From Imbricaverruca yamaguchii (taxonomy: Eukaryota > Arthropoda > Thecostraca > Neoverrucidae): DNA of 64,000 nucleotides. A program made the position numbers and the translations under genes. The DNA lies in the NCBI GenBank assembly GCA_034440575.1, contig JAOTOL010001269.1, forward strand, positions 434,001 through 498,000, written 5' to 3'. Under the pieces are notes generated by a model. That model was given only the letters and a program-made list of their open reading frames with translations. It was not told the DNA's origin and did no database searches. Each line of letters opens with the position of its first letter. The first letter of the stretch is position 1. Positions 46,904-58,944 of the stretch are shown piece by piece.

Positions 46904-49900
46904 ATGGACATCCGATCTTTTTTTTCTAAGGTGAGTTTTGGAAGGGAAGCCGCCGGGCCCCTCAAAATGTCGGGAATGCACCCCCCCTGGTTGCTGAGTC
47001 ATTGATGGGGAGACATAGAGGTCTGGGCCTCCCTGGGAGATGGGCCCATCTAGCACTGTCGGGGCCCCTTTTGTGTTAGCCCCACCCACTTCCCCCCCCT
47101 TACAAATTTCCTGGCTGCACTGCTGTATGTAGGTACCTACCAGATCAGTTTTATCAGTCATCATGTCTAGGGTTGAGAAACCAAAGGCATGGCCAATTAA
47201 TGGGTCTAAACAGTCGCATGCGCCATAAAGGCTGCATATATGCACACAAAACTGTCAGTGGTGCACTCAGGCAGGGAAGTTGGTAGAACTCAGATGCCCC
47301 CATGTGATCTGCCTCACCTACCCCTGTTCACTTTTCTGTCAACTTTCCAACTCACATATGTTTCACCACTTCCCAGGAGCCACAGTCAGCCTCACTAGTC
47401 CCTCGTCCAGCTGCCACGTCATCCTCCTCCACCGGAGCCTCAACTCCTGTTACACCTCCACCCTCCAAGCGCGCCTGGACTGGTGAGTTTATAACACACC
47501 TGTCGCCCATTCTGTGGTGCTGTTGTTGTCTCGATATGAAAATGTCTATTTTCCCCTTTTTTAAGTGAGATATTGGCCCCGCAGGTACCCTCCCCTAGTA
47601 CCCAGTGCCTTTTCACTGGGTTCGAAGGTAACCCTATTTTCGCTTTCAGATCTTTCATTTTTGTATCGATTGATTCTCACTTTCATCTTTTCCCTTTTTT
47701 GATAAATGGTGCGATGCATAGAAACACAGAAACGATCGTCCCTTGTATGAGCAACTAGACATACTTGCCGTCAAATCAAATGTATGTAAGGTCGAAAGGT
47801 AAAATGGGATTGTTTGTGCTGGGAAGTGCTCTGAAACTTGAACTCATCTCACTTCCGAACAGTATTTTAGGCCCCTGTTCAGAGCCAAATTTTGGGGGCA
47901 AATCAATGCCAGTTCCTAGCTAAGAAACCATTTGCTCTAAACCAGTTTCCTAGCTGAGAAACTGGTTTAGCGTAACCAGTTTCTTGGCTTTCCGCTCGCA
48001 AAGTTTCTTGGGGTTTTCTTTGGAGTTGTGCTGGAGTTGTGCTGGAGCTATAGCTAGAGTTGTGAAACCAGTGGTCAATGAAGGAACACCATCTCGTCGT
48101 CTAAAACTTGCGTTCGACGCGAGTGATTTTCCCACACATCCATTTTCTGGCCATTTGTATGCCCTTCCTCCTCCTTTTCTTCCAGATCCTGGTCTCAGTC
48201 GTGACTCAACATCATCGCCGCAGCAGTCGCCATGGCGCCTCCTGGACTTAGAGACGCCAAATCAGCCGCCAGCTAGGACGATCCCTAAGCAGGTGCTTCA
48301 AGGCAAGACTGTGGTCTTCCATGATCACTGGCACCAGCAGTACCCATGGCTGCACTTCGACCCCGTCCGTGGAAAAGTATTATGTTTCTACTGCGTCCGC
48401 GCGCACGAGCGCGGCACCGCCAACCCAGCTCAGAAACCTGGCTTCTGGGCTGGCGGCTTCAACAACTGGAAGAAGACGCTGGAGAAGTTTAAGCAGCACG
48501 CCATCTCCACAGATCACGGGGACAACCTCCCAACTGCGAGCCGCCCGATCGTAGACGTCATTCAGACGGCCAATCAGCGCCAGCAGCAGACCAACAGGGC
48601 CTGCCTCGTGAAGATAATCACCAGCCTCGTGTACCTAGGCAGACAGGGTCTGGGCCTCAGAGGGCACGAACAGGACCAGGGCAACTTCATCGAGCTGCTG
48701 CAGCTGCGAGCCGCCGACTGCCCCGAGCTACAGCAGTGGCTGCAAAGAAGGGAGCGATTCACGCATTCAGACTGTCAGAATGAGCTGCTGCTGCTCGCCA
48801 GTCATCAGGTGCTGCGAGAGATCATCACGGAGATCCAAGACAGTGCGGCCGGCGACCTCTGCTACTCCGTGATCGTCGACGGCACCCAAGACCTCAGCGG
48901 CCACGAGCAGCAGTCGGTGTGCATCCGGTATACAGACCAGGCCCTCCAAGTCCACGAGGAGTTCGTGGGGTTTCACGAGACGCCGTCGACGACGGGTGCT
49001 GCTCTGGCGCGCATCATCGAGGACTCGCTTCAGCGCTTGAACCTCCCCCTGGCTGGCCTTCGCGGCCTCACTTTCGATGGGGCCGCAAACATGGCGGGAG
49101 GTTTCCGCGGCGCCCAAGCCATCCTGCGCGGCAAACAGCCAGCAGCGCTCTTTGTCCACTGCGGCGCCCACTGCATCAACCTAGTGGCGAAGGAGAGCGC
49201 CGACGCCTCCCAGCTGATCCGCAACGCCCTCTACACACTGAACGAGCTGGGGCGCCTCTTCGGCCAGTCCCTCACCTTCCGGGAGAAGTTCCGGCAGCTG
49301 TGCGTGGGCAAGGGGGAGGAGGTGCCAAGGAAGCTGCGGCCGCTCTGCCCCACCAGGTGGACAGTGCGGCTACAGGCAGTGGATGCTGCCATCAACCAGT
49401 ACAGCGAGGTACTGGCCACGGTGGCGGAGTTGGGCGCTTGTCGCAGCCACGTGGCGGCGAGAGCGGCGGGCCTTCACGCCCAGCTGCGCAAGGAGTCAAC
49501 CCTGCTGGCGCTCCACCTGCCGCGTGCAGTGCTGTCGCCTTTGGACCGGCTTAACCGCAGCGTCCAGGGCTCCCGCTGCACTGTCTCCCAGCTTCTGCGT
49601 GGAGCCGAGTCCGCCAAGCAGCAGCTGCAGGCTCAGCGCGACGGGGCGGACGAAGCCATCCAGGAGTGCCTGCAGCAGGTGAAGGGATCAGGCTGCGACG
49701 TGCCAATCGTGCTGCCGCGGGAGAAGCGCGCTTCAGCCAGCAACGCCGACGGCGACGGCGGTGAACCAGACGAGCCAGCTGACATCCAACAGTACCTACG
49801 GCGAGAGCTGCTGCTGGCCATCGACACCGCCTGCATCCAGCTGAGTGACCGCCTGGACCAGGAAGGCGTCAAGCATCACGCCAAGGCGGAGCAGGCGCTG

Positions 49901-50332
49901 CTGGCTGACGGTGGCGCCGCAGGCCTCAGAGAGTTCCTGAGCAGCTCTCCCTGGTCAGCGGAGCTGTCAGCTGCTGACCTGGCGCCGCAACTGCGCGTCC
50001 TGTTTAAAAGCAGGCGGCCGGAAAGCCTCGAAGAAGCGGCAGATATAATCCGGAACCTGGATGAGCCCACACGCAAGATGTTCCCGGACGCAGTGAAGCT
50101 GACGCGCCTGCTCCTCACCCTGCCGGCCAGCTCCGCCACGGCTGAGCGCAGCTTCAGTACGCTCCGCCGGCTGAAGACATGGCTGCGCGCCACAATGGGA
50201 CAGGCGCGCCTCAACGCGGTAGCTGTGTGCCACGTCCACCGCGACCGCCTGACTCGCGTGGATGTCGACCAGGTCGCGGCTGCCTTCATCCGTCAGAACC
50301 CTGGGCGAGAGCGGGTGTTCGGACTCGCGTAA
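46904..50332 (+). CDS. hAT transposase, three exons, about 797 residues
   Basis: Proposed exons: 46904-46930 (M-D-I-R-S-F-F-S-K, start in CACCATGG context, donor AAG|GTGAGT), 47377-47482 (acceptor TTCCCAG, Ser/Thr/Pro-rich, donor G|GTGAGT) and 48072-50332; phases agree (0, 1). M-D-I-R-x-F-F is a typical N-terminus of TTF-type zinc-finger hAT proteins. Exon 3 order: TTF-type finger H-F-D-P-V-R-G-K-V-L-C-F-Y-C (about 48351-48393) through H-A-I-S-T-D-H; the DUF4371-like core with S-V-I-V-D-G-T-Q-D (first Asp), T-F-D-G-A-A-N-M (second Asp) and H-C-G-A-H-C-I-N-L; and C-terminal dimerisation block L-P-A-S-S-A-T-A-E-R-S-F-S-T-L-R-R-L-K. No stops or frameshifts. It resembles the ZMYM1-like hAT group. 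The exon 3 acceptor has a weak pyrimidine tract, so its exact start is the least certain point. Confidence 0.9.
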
Positions 50333-50913
50333 AGGACTGGCGAGTGGCGCGCATGTGTCACAGCGGCAGCGGGAGCTCCAGTTTGTTTATGAGCCCTCTA
50401 ATTTCAGATTGCTTGATTGAACTGCCGACGCGTCGCGATACATTACCTGATTTTGTGCTTTGCCTGGGACGGGAGCGCCAATTTTTATTTCGAAGAACGT
50501 TGTAGCATTTTGTTTTAATTCCTCACGAACAGTTGTATGTTTGTAGGCATGAATTCCTCGTGGCAGTCGCTGAATTTATTTAGTCCGCATCGGTGTCGCT
50601 GATGCAGTCGATGATGTACGAGTCAAGTCTACGCTTCTGAATGCTGAAAATGTTGCCATAGTCGGGAATGTTACGCTTGTCGCCGAATCCGGGGCAATGG
50701 TAGAAAAGTTGCTATGATTATCAATGCAGAGTTGCTGTTCATGGATAAAGCATGAAGTGTTCCCAGTTTATTGTTTTTGACTGGTTGGCTGTACACACCA
50801 AGCTTTGCTTTCTCCATCCCCCCCCCCCCGCTCACCGGACATTGAACCCCATAGGTCGTTGCTGAACTGTGGAGCCTGACCCCCCCAGCCAAAAATTCGT
50901 GGCAGCGCCCCTG

Positions 50914-52118
50914 GTGGTGGGTGTGGGAGGAGGCTGGGTCCGCGGTGGGGTGGGTGTGGGAGGAGGCTGGGTCCGCGGTGTGGTGGAGGTGGGAGGAGGC
51001 CGGGTCCGCGGTGTGGTGGGTGTGGGAGGAGGCTGGGTCCGCGGTGTGGTGGAGGTGGGAGGAGGCTGGGTCCGTGGTGAGGTGGGTGTGGGAGGAGGCC
51101 GGGTCCGCGGTGGGGTGGGTGTGGGAGGAGGCTGGGTCCGTGGTGGGGTGGGTGTGGGAGAAGGCCGGGTCCGCGGTGTGGTGGGTGTGGGAGGAGGCCA
51201 GGTCCGCGGTGAGGTGGGTGTGGGAGGAGGCAGGGTCCGTGGTGAGGTGGGTGTGGGAGGAGGCCGGGTCCGCGGTGTGGTGAGTGTGGGCGGCGGCAGG
51301 GTCCGCGGTGGGGTGGGTGTGGGAGGAGGCTGGGTTCGCGGTGTGGTGGGTGTGGGAGAAGGCTGGGTCCGTGGTGGGGTGGGTGTGGGAGAAGGCCGGG
51401 TCCGTGGTGAGGTGGGTGTGGGAGGAGGCCGGGTCCGCGGTGGGGTGGGTGTGGGAGGAGGCAGGGTCCGTGGTGAGGTGGGTGTGGGAGGAGGCTGGGT
51501 CCGCGGTGGGGTGGGTGTGGGAGGAGGCCGGGTCCGCGGTGTGGTGGGTGTGGGAGGAGGCTGGGTCCGCGGTGGGGTGGGTGTGGGAGGAGGCCGGGTC
51601 CGCGGTGAGGTGGGTGTGGGAGGAGGCAGGGTCCGCGGTGGGGTGGGTGTGGGAGGAGGCTGGGTCCGTGGTGAGGTGGGTGTGGGAGGAGGCTGGGTCC
51701 GCGGTGGGGTGGGTGTGGGAGGAGGCCGGGTCCGCGGTGGGGTGGGTGTGGGAGGAGGCTGGGTCCGCGGTGTGGTGGGTGTGGGAGGAGGCCGGGTCCG
51801 CGGTGTGGTGGAGGTGGGAGGAGGCTGGGTCCGAGGTGGTGTGGGTGTGGGAGGAGGCCGGGTCCGCAGTGGGGTGGGTGTGGGAGGAGGCTGGGTCCGC
51901 GGTGTGATGGGTGTGGGAGGAGGCTGGGTCCGCGGTGGTGTGGGTGTGGGAGGAGGCCGGGTCCGCGGTGGGGTGGGTGTGGGAGGAGGCTGGGTCCGCG
52001 GTGGTGTGGGTGTGGGAGGAGGCCGGGTCCGCGGTGGGGTGGGTGTGGGAGGAGGCTGGGTCTGCGGTGTGGTGGGTGTGGGAGGACTGGGAGGAGGAGG
52101 AGGTGAGTTGGGTGTGAG
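50914..52118 (+). repeat. 33 bp G-rich minisatellite, right part (about 36 units)
   Basis: Continuation of the same array in register. Unit variants differ mainly at [TC]GGG (Trp or Arg in one frame) and in the GGTG[GTA]GGTG segment, plus a few GGAGAAGG units. All six frames are open for over 1 kb (Gly/Val on plus, Thr/Pro/His/Ser on minus), a consequence of the 11-codon period. The array ends in GGACTGGGAGGAGGAGGAGG. Confidence 0.97.
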
Positions 52119-52360
52119 AATAATGCTTTGAATAGCACAACACTGCATTGTATGTACCTTATAGTGACGCGACAAACACAGCATAGCTGGCACCACTAGT
52201 GTGGGACGCTTATGCGAACTGAACCACCTATTAATCAACCAGATACCCTCTTGCAACTTAATTACAATGAATCTACTGAGATGCGCATTTTCTTCGGACC
52301 TGGCTGGGTATTGTAGTATCGTGCGCTACGAATCCTGTGCGTGAGCATTACCACCCATGA

Positions 52361-52368
52361 GTGCACAC
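52361..52368. other. Target-site duplication of the 5.2 kb long-TIR element, left
   Basis: GTGCACAC, repeated exactly at 57561-57568. Confidence 0.9.
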
Positions 52369-55300
52369 TAGACAGGTTCACATTTCAACTGTTTTCGAAG
52401 ATAGCTTCATCTCGCAAATTTTCCCATTGTTTGGTTCATTTTAAGTCCATTGGTGTTGGTTTTAGCAGGATCGATCAATATCTTAGGGTGCCGCATCGAC
52501 CCCAAAGTTTGCGTGTTTGGACTTCCAACTTGCCACTTTTGCCCGCAAGTATAGCGGTTTTCTACTCTGGTATCTCATCGTCAGGCAACATTCTGCAGAC
52601 TTGCTTACCAGCGCATCCAGTAGCTTTCTACCTCGACATGTCTTCAGTGCATCGTTATTTGCAGCCAAAGAGCGCGTTTTCTAGCGAGGAACTGGATATG
52701 GGTCAGTGACGGTATAGTTGCCCGTCACACTGATCTTGCTTCCACCATATTTTTGCCAAGTCGCATACGCCCTGTGAAATGACGCTCCCAAGTCGGTAAG
52801 TGCATAACTCACACTCAAATCAGGTGTTCACTGTACCCTGGCAGTGAATTGAGTGATTTCCGGCATAATAACACTCGATAAGAGCCTTAACAAATTTTAA
52901 CCCAGATAATAAAATAGTCTCAGCCACTCGAACTATCTCGATACAACTGCAAAATCAGCCGTCGCGTTTCCGCGCTTTCATTTATGTATGGTGACTGGTA
53001 GGATCGCCAATGACTGAACACTGGATATGACTGTGACTGAACACTGAACACCTTGAGTATCAATGAGCGCTCGATAATAGGCGAAACAATTACAGGCGAA
53101 TCTAAACGAACATGAAAGTAGATAACAAATAACTTATCACATCGTGTTAACAAATCTCATCGAGATAACTAATCACATCGAGCGGTGGGTCAAGCCCCAG
53201 TGTTGCTGTCGTGCAGAGACAAGACCTATTGCTTTACACGTTCATGGCAGCTTTGCTAAGCTTCGGTAATCTCGCCCTGTGGCTCTCAACAGCTTGCAAA
53301 AGCCACTGGAACTGGGACTTGTCGCCGACCACTCCAGCGAACTCCTTCAGCATGCTGATCCCCCGCTCGGCTAAATCATTTGTGACTTTGACCTCACGGA
53401 CAAAGTTCTTGAATTTCACGTAGTCGTCGTCCTCGCACCACTGCTGTGGCGGCCGCTTCAGCCAGGCGTGCGTGGACGGACCGATCAACTCAAAAAGGAG
53501 CCATGAGGTCTCGTCAACGAGATCCGACAGTCGCGTGCTGTCATCCACGCATACCACGGGCACGCCCTCCTCAAGCCACCGACCACGGAGACGCGGCGTC
53601 GCCAGCAGTCTCGTGCACATATCCGCCTTCTCAACACTGGTCACAAAACCACTACAGAGACTGAACATCACGAGTGGTGGCCTGAGGTACCACATGTGCC
53701 TCCGCATGACGCCGAGGGCTGCGTCCGCCACCTCACCGTCCACAGACCTGTAGCGCACCAGGTACTTGTACAGGCGGAGGTCATTGGCGGGAGCGTTAGC
53801 CGCCACAGGCGCGCGGAACCAGGCATTCACATACAACACGAGGAGGAACTGAGCCATCCTCTCCAGTTTCGCCACCATCACTTCGTCGTAGCCCAGCTGG
53901 TCCGAGAATATGTACATCTTGATGAAGAAAAGCATCTGAAACAGCCAAAAACTCCACAGTGATGCAGCATTTCAGAGAAACATCAAAAATCGTACCTCGC
54001 CATTATACGCTTCGCACTTAACGCCATGTGAACGACCGTATACAATTGAATACAATTTGCACTCGTAGTTGATCGCTAGAGTTGCGGCCGATGACAGCAT
54101 TTTGTTTGTTGGTAGTATCGATACGATTCCATCCAACTCCCCAGCTCTCACCTTCGCTATCCAGCGTGCCTGGTGGTAGACTCGAGGGCGGCTGAACCTC
54201 TCCTCTCTTGGAGGCTGGGCGCCCAAAGCGATCAGAGATAGTTCCGCCGACTCCCTGTAGTCTCCTCTGTCGAAGCCCGTGTTGGCGTTCAACAGCGACG
54301 TCAGGTATTACACCACGGCGGTTCTGAGCTCAAGCAGCCACGGGTCTTCCACCGACAGCGTGGCGTGGTTGGTGACGTCCAGTTGCGACCACCTGTAAAA
54401 TAATTAACGTGGTCTGGAATGGACATATAGAAGGCCCATTGGTCTCTGCCTGATGTAATAAGGATGGTAAGATCAGGTTGTTTAGTTGATCATGGCAGCG
54501 TGCAAACTATTGGAACCAGCTGCTTTTTAAGGAACCATCGAAATGAACTAGACAAACGATATGTTCATACCGACGTCCTCGAATTTCTTGTCCGTTGGCC
54601 CCGTGGATGGTCCGAAGAGCACCGTGGCGACAGCCTTCACCACCAGCTCCATGACATGATGCCGGCAAGCCAGCAGGAGAGGGCTTCGGTTGAGCTCACC
54701 CTGGAGCCTGGTTGCAGCCCCTCTTAGCCGGCCCGTGTTCGTTGCCGTCGTGTCAAAGCAGAGTCCGACCACGTTCTCTTTTACTCCCCAGTTCTCCAGG
54801 GCGTCCAGCGTGGCCTCAGCTTGCGCCTTGCCGGTCCCGTCAGCAAGTGTGGGGACGGCCAGCAACTTCCCCTGTTGATGATGCGGACCTCCGGAAACTA
54901 AGACGGCCTGCCTGTGCTGTGACATCCCCAGCGCATCCTGCAAAACATGGGCACGACAAGGTATTAATTTTCAGGATTTTTTGCATGCAGATTAAGCAGG
55001 AGCAATGAGGTGGATGACGCGGACCACGGGGCAAACATTCAGTATCTATCAAGGAACAGCTCTTTACATGCCCAAATGCTCGATGTAGGACAAAGAAGGC
55101 ACTAAGGACTAATCATAAGGCCAAAGATCGTGAGTGAGCAATCGAAGATGTACTCCATGTGATGGAGCTGGGACTGGCATGTAAGAAAAGATAATGTTGG
55201 TTGAGCACCCCATGAGTGTATTACGTTCAGAGATGGTGATTACTTACATCTATCATGACACCATCCCAGTGAGCCACGCAGTAGGTGGGAGGCTCGAACT

Positions 55301-57560
55301 TCTCCCTGATTGCCCTGGCAGCAGCTGGTCGATGGGCTGCTCTCGCACGCCGTGCAGAGCTCTTCGACAGGCTGAAGCTGTCCAGGCTGACAGGTAGTTC
55401 AGCAGAGCGAAGCACAGCACCAACAATGTTAGCCAGCTGGAACGGACAACATATTTTCTCAAACAAATTGCACAGAAATCCACATACTGAACGCGTACAT
55501 ATGATTTCGCAACACCAGGAATTATCGTCGTTGTGCCGCTTATTTTACATGGTACAGTGGAAATGTTAAGGACTGCTTGGAACAAGGCTAAAAGTGAGGA
55601 ATCCACTGAGCTCATCAGTTGGCGCATTATTGGCTAACATACTCAATACTTATGGGATAATCGGGTGCATTGTCATTGGAAGCAAACCTGGCTGTCAGAC
55701 AGGTGGAGACGGTCTGCCATCTCAACCAGGGATGGTGACTTGAGGATGGCTTTGGCCAGATGGACAGGAATAACTCTGGGTGACAGGTGCCTGCTTGCAA
55801 TAACAGCTTCAGCACTGGCATCACTATCCACAACCATATCATCATCGATTTCACTGCAACTGGCTTCACCTTTCTCCTGAGAAGTTGATAGTTCACTGCT
55901 GGCCACTGGGACAGGGGTTGCCATTGCTGCCTGCTGTTCTTGCTTCACTGCCCGCAAATGTGCCTTACCAGCATAGATCTTGTCTTGTCCACTCATATGA
56001 CACTGCCTAGGACCCTGCTGGTCTCGATAAAAGGCTTCATCTTCAGCTTTGTTCTGAGCGGTCAGCACGCGGTTTCTCCTGATATCCTCCAGAGCATCAG
56101 GAGCTCCAATGTCCCAAAGTTGGTCCAACTTCTCTACAAAAAGCCTTCTCTTGCCCTGCGAGTCTGATCGCCTTGTACTCTTCTCGAGTTTCCGCCACTC
56201 CGTGAAAAGTGACTCGAGCCTCTGCTGGCAGTTGTATGGCCGCATGGGCCTGATACGGGCCATTTCCCAAAAAGGGAGCACATTCTCCACTGTGATCCTG
56301 TATGCTTCACTTTTGCCCTCACACCTCTCACTCTCTTTCACGTGAAACAAGAACTGTAGCACTTGCCTTACTGTGGGTAACTGAGACCCTGTGATTGATG
56401 GTCTTGGTTGGCCCACCAAGAACTTTCTCAGTGTCCTTTCTGAGTCTCTTGGATTTTTATTTTTCAGCGCCTGGAGGAGGCTCTGCGCTGACCAGTTTCT
56501 TCCCACTTCTTGTGCTGATTGGCTCCATTACCTGTGTCTGTAACATCAAAGGAATTGTCTGTTAATTACATTATGCTGGGGGAGGGGACCTCAAAATGAA
56601 CGTCACCCATATGATCCAGTGTTAAGAATGCATAGTTAGCATTTGGAAGGTGGGAAGGGAAGGGGAGCGGTGATGAAAGCTAATGCGGTGTAAGGTAATT
56701 TTATGGACATACCCAAATGTTATATGAAATATTTCAAGCTCATGAGTGGCTAGAAATTCACCTGTCAAAAATCGAGTAGGTTAGTTATTAATGGAAAACG
56801 AGCATCAGTCCATGTTGTGTGAAGTTCCAGCCAGCAACAGCCGTTCCTTTGGCTTGGCATTGACAGAGCACTTTTGAGGCTTTTATGTTTCAAAAGTGTT
56901 CCATAACTGGATTTTCAGTGAGCGTCCATCACCATAAAAACGTCCCAGGTTGACAAAAGCAAGGTAGGAAAGAGTTGACGAACCTGGGATGGTATTTTGA
57001 AATACTGGCCCAGGTTCTTCAACATATGGCATATTTTGCAAAGCATCTTGTGATAATTTCCTTCGTGGGTCAGGAAAATCTTTTTGAGGGATTGTTTTTG
57101 GAGCTAATTTTGGAGTCATCATTTTCAGGATGATGTGGCATCATGGCGATCTCATCTGTTCATTCCCACCCAGTCAGCACTCTCCATCACCTCAAGCCTT
57201 ACAAAAATGGTCAAAAAGTACCTAAGTATGGCCAACTCTGAAGACTTCTTTGGCAATACTTAGAACGGACTTCTTCATACATCATAGTTTGCACCACATG
57301 GTGACAGTGACGTCGCAAGTTGGTAAGTCTGCAGAATGTTGCCTGATGATGAGATACCAAAGTGGAAAACCGCTGGATTTGCGACCAAAAAAGGATCGAT
57401 TTGGAAGTCCGAACATGCAAACTTTAGGGTCGATGCGGCACCCCAAGATATTGATCGATCCTGCCAAAACCAACACCAATGGACCTCAAATGAACCAAAT
57501 AATGGGAAAATTTGCGAGATGAAGTTATCTTCGAAACAAGTTGAAATGTGAACCTGTCTA
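52369..57560 (-). mobile_element. Long-TIR transposon, 5.2 kb, carrying a spliced transposase gene
   Basis: The left end (52369-52603) and inverted right end (57324-57560) match over about 235 bases at roughly 87% by eye, from TAGACAGGTTCACATTTCAA at the outer edge to CAGGCAACATTCTGCAGACT at the inner edge. Exact 8 bp duplication GTGCACAC on both sides. Its only gene is the five-exon minus-strand transposase at 53234-56506. The 8 bp duplication suggests relationship to hAT elements, but the ~235 bp terminal repeats are unusually long for hAT. Confidence 0.94.
53234..56506 (-). pseudogene. Five-exon RNase H-fold transposase with premature stop
   Basis: Minus-strand exons: 56506-55688, 55436-55248 (TTCCAG|, |GTAAGT), 54937-54571 (TTTTGCAG|, |GTATGA), 54392-54152 (TTTTACAG|, AAG|GTGAGA) and 53935-53234 (TTTCAG|). 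Together about 770 residues. Exon 1 has E-W-R-K-L-E-K, L-W-D-I-G-A-P-D-A and basic/acidic stretches; exon 2 ends C-V-A-H-W-D-G-V-M-I-D (candidate first Asp). Exon 3 has G-L-C-F-D-T-T-A-T-N-T-G (second Asp) and C-R-H-H-V-M-E-L-V; exon 4 has P-P-R-E-E-R-F and H-Q-A-R-W-I-A-K, joining exon 5 M-L-F-F-I-K-M-Y; exon 5 has N-D-L-A-E-R-G-I (candidate Glu). Defects: TAA at 54308-54310 in exon 4 and a one-base phase mismatch between exons 3 and 4. The first in-frame codon of exon 1 is not ATG, and a TAA lies just upstream, so a further 5' exon is likely (a 79-codon frame at 57122-56883 is one candidate). Confidence 0.82.
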
Positions 57561-57568
57561 GTGCACAC

Positions 57569-57700
57569 GCACGAAAAGCGGTCACACACACGCACTATTG
57601 GAAAGAGCGATCTCTGGCCAAAAAGAACATGGCTGATATGGATGCAGTTCAAGTGATGTCTGTGCGATCCCCTGGTGCCGATTCATGTGCATGGTGCCAA
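57569..57700. other. No recognised feature
   Basis: Short stretch between the transposon's right target duplication and the 272 bp array. Confidence 0.5.
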
Positions 57701-58570
57701 GTCAGCATCGATAAGTCAACTGTAAACATGCTGGTCAAAATTCAAGCAGATTTCTTCGGTCACCTCGCTTTTTTGGGCGGGTATCACTCAAGCCAACCCA
57801 GAACCACTATCAAGCGATTGCACATGGTGAACCCTCGAGCAACATTTTGAAACCGGGATATGACAAGGGGAACCTCGAGATCAAAGGCTAGTTTCAATTT
57901 TCGAACTCCCGACGATTTGTGGCTATGGGTTCAATTTGCACCAGGTAGGTACCCTTCGACGTGGATTGCGCCGCACTATAATGTCATAAAGTCGAATTAA
58001 TTTCAAAGATAAAAGGTCAAACTGATTTTTTTTGGTCGCCTCGCATTTCTGTTTCTTCTCGCCAACCTGCCCACATCTGGTATCAAGCAATAGTATGTGG
58101 CGAACCTCGAGTAACATTAAACCCGGACATGTCAATGTCAAACCACAAGATCGAAGGTTAGCTTAAATTGTTCGAAGTCCACGCGCCTCGTTGCTATGTC
58201 TTCCATCTTCATGAAGTTGGTGCCATTCGACGTACTGTGAGGTACTCTAGCGAACTGTTCAGAACACACATAATTTTTCAAAGGCAAATATAAAATCCAT
58301 TTCTTCGATAGCCCCGAATTTCTTTGCTCTCTCCCAAAGCTACCCATGACTGGTATCTATAGATAGTCCGTGGGCAACCCTCGAGCGACATTTCAACCCG
58401 GGACATGTCAGGTCAAACATCAAGGTCAAATGTTAGTTTTAACTTCTCAGAGTCCTAGCTTTTCCTCGCTGTGGCTTCAATTTGCATTATGTGGGTGTCA
58501 TTTGACGTGGCTTGTCGTATGGAATCCTAATGCTGAAATATCGAAATAATTTAGAAGGTGCCGAAGGTCC
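57701..58570. repeat. ~272 bp satellite-like array, about 3 diverged units
   Basis: Landmarks recur at about 272 bases: ACC[C]TCGAG[CT]xACATT at 57834, 58106 and 58380; ATTCGACGT-type sites; GAT-CAAAGGTTAG; and TTCGGTCxCCTCGC. Unit-to-unit divergence is high (perhaps 30%). No coding potential. Confidence 0.8.
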
Positions 58571-58944
58571 GGTGTGTGTACGATGATTGAGTATAGTAGA
58601 GATAGAGGGATCAAATCAATTTTTGTTCGTAGCCGTTGTGATAGCAGGCACTCATATCCTATATGACTGGAAGCTGTCCAAGAAATCCGTCACAACCTGA
58701 TTTGACGGCGCTCTTATCGCTGGTTTTTAATTTGCACTGCCACATTGCCGTTCCGGACATATGAAATATATAAAACAAGTTCTCAAATTGTCCGCTTTCC
58801 TCTTAATGATTCAATGTAAGTTGTCAAATTTTCAAAAGAAGCTACACGTGAATGCGCACAAGTTTATAACAAGCCGGATTTCATAAACCGCCAAATAACA
58901 ATGTTTTAATGAGGGGTGGACTCACACCACACCACCAACATCCA
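58571..58944. other. No recognised feature
   Basis: Nothing recognised. Confidence 0.5.

Larger units (their letters stand above)
46047..50913 (+). mobile_element. Complete hAT transposon (4.87 kb)
   Basis: Terminal inverted repeats CAGGGGCGC (46047-46055) and GCGCCCCTG (50905-50913), directly flanked by an exact 8 bp duplication GTGGTGGG. The CAGGG terminus and 8 bp duplication are hallmarks of the hAT superfamily. It encodes an apparently intact three-exon transposase. It sits within a 33 bp minisatellite, and excising it plus one duplication restores the array register. Intact ends, exact duplication and open frame all point to recent insertion and possible autonomy. Confidence 0.95.

Noticed and set aside
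45714..52118. Very long Gly/Val-rich or Thr/Pro-rich proteins on both strands
   Set aside because: All frames are open because the 33 bp unit has no stop and is divisible by three. No start context, splice chain or domain supports coding.
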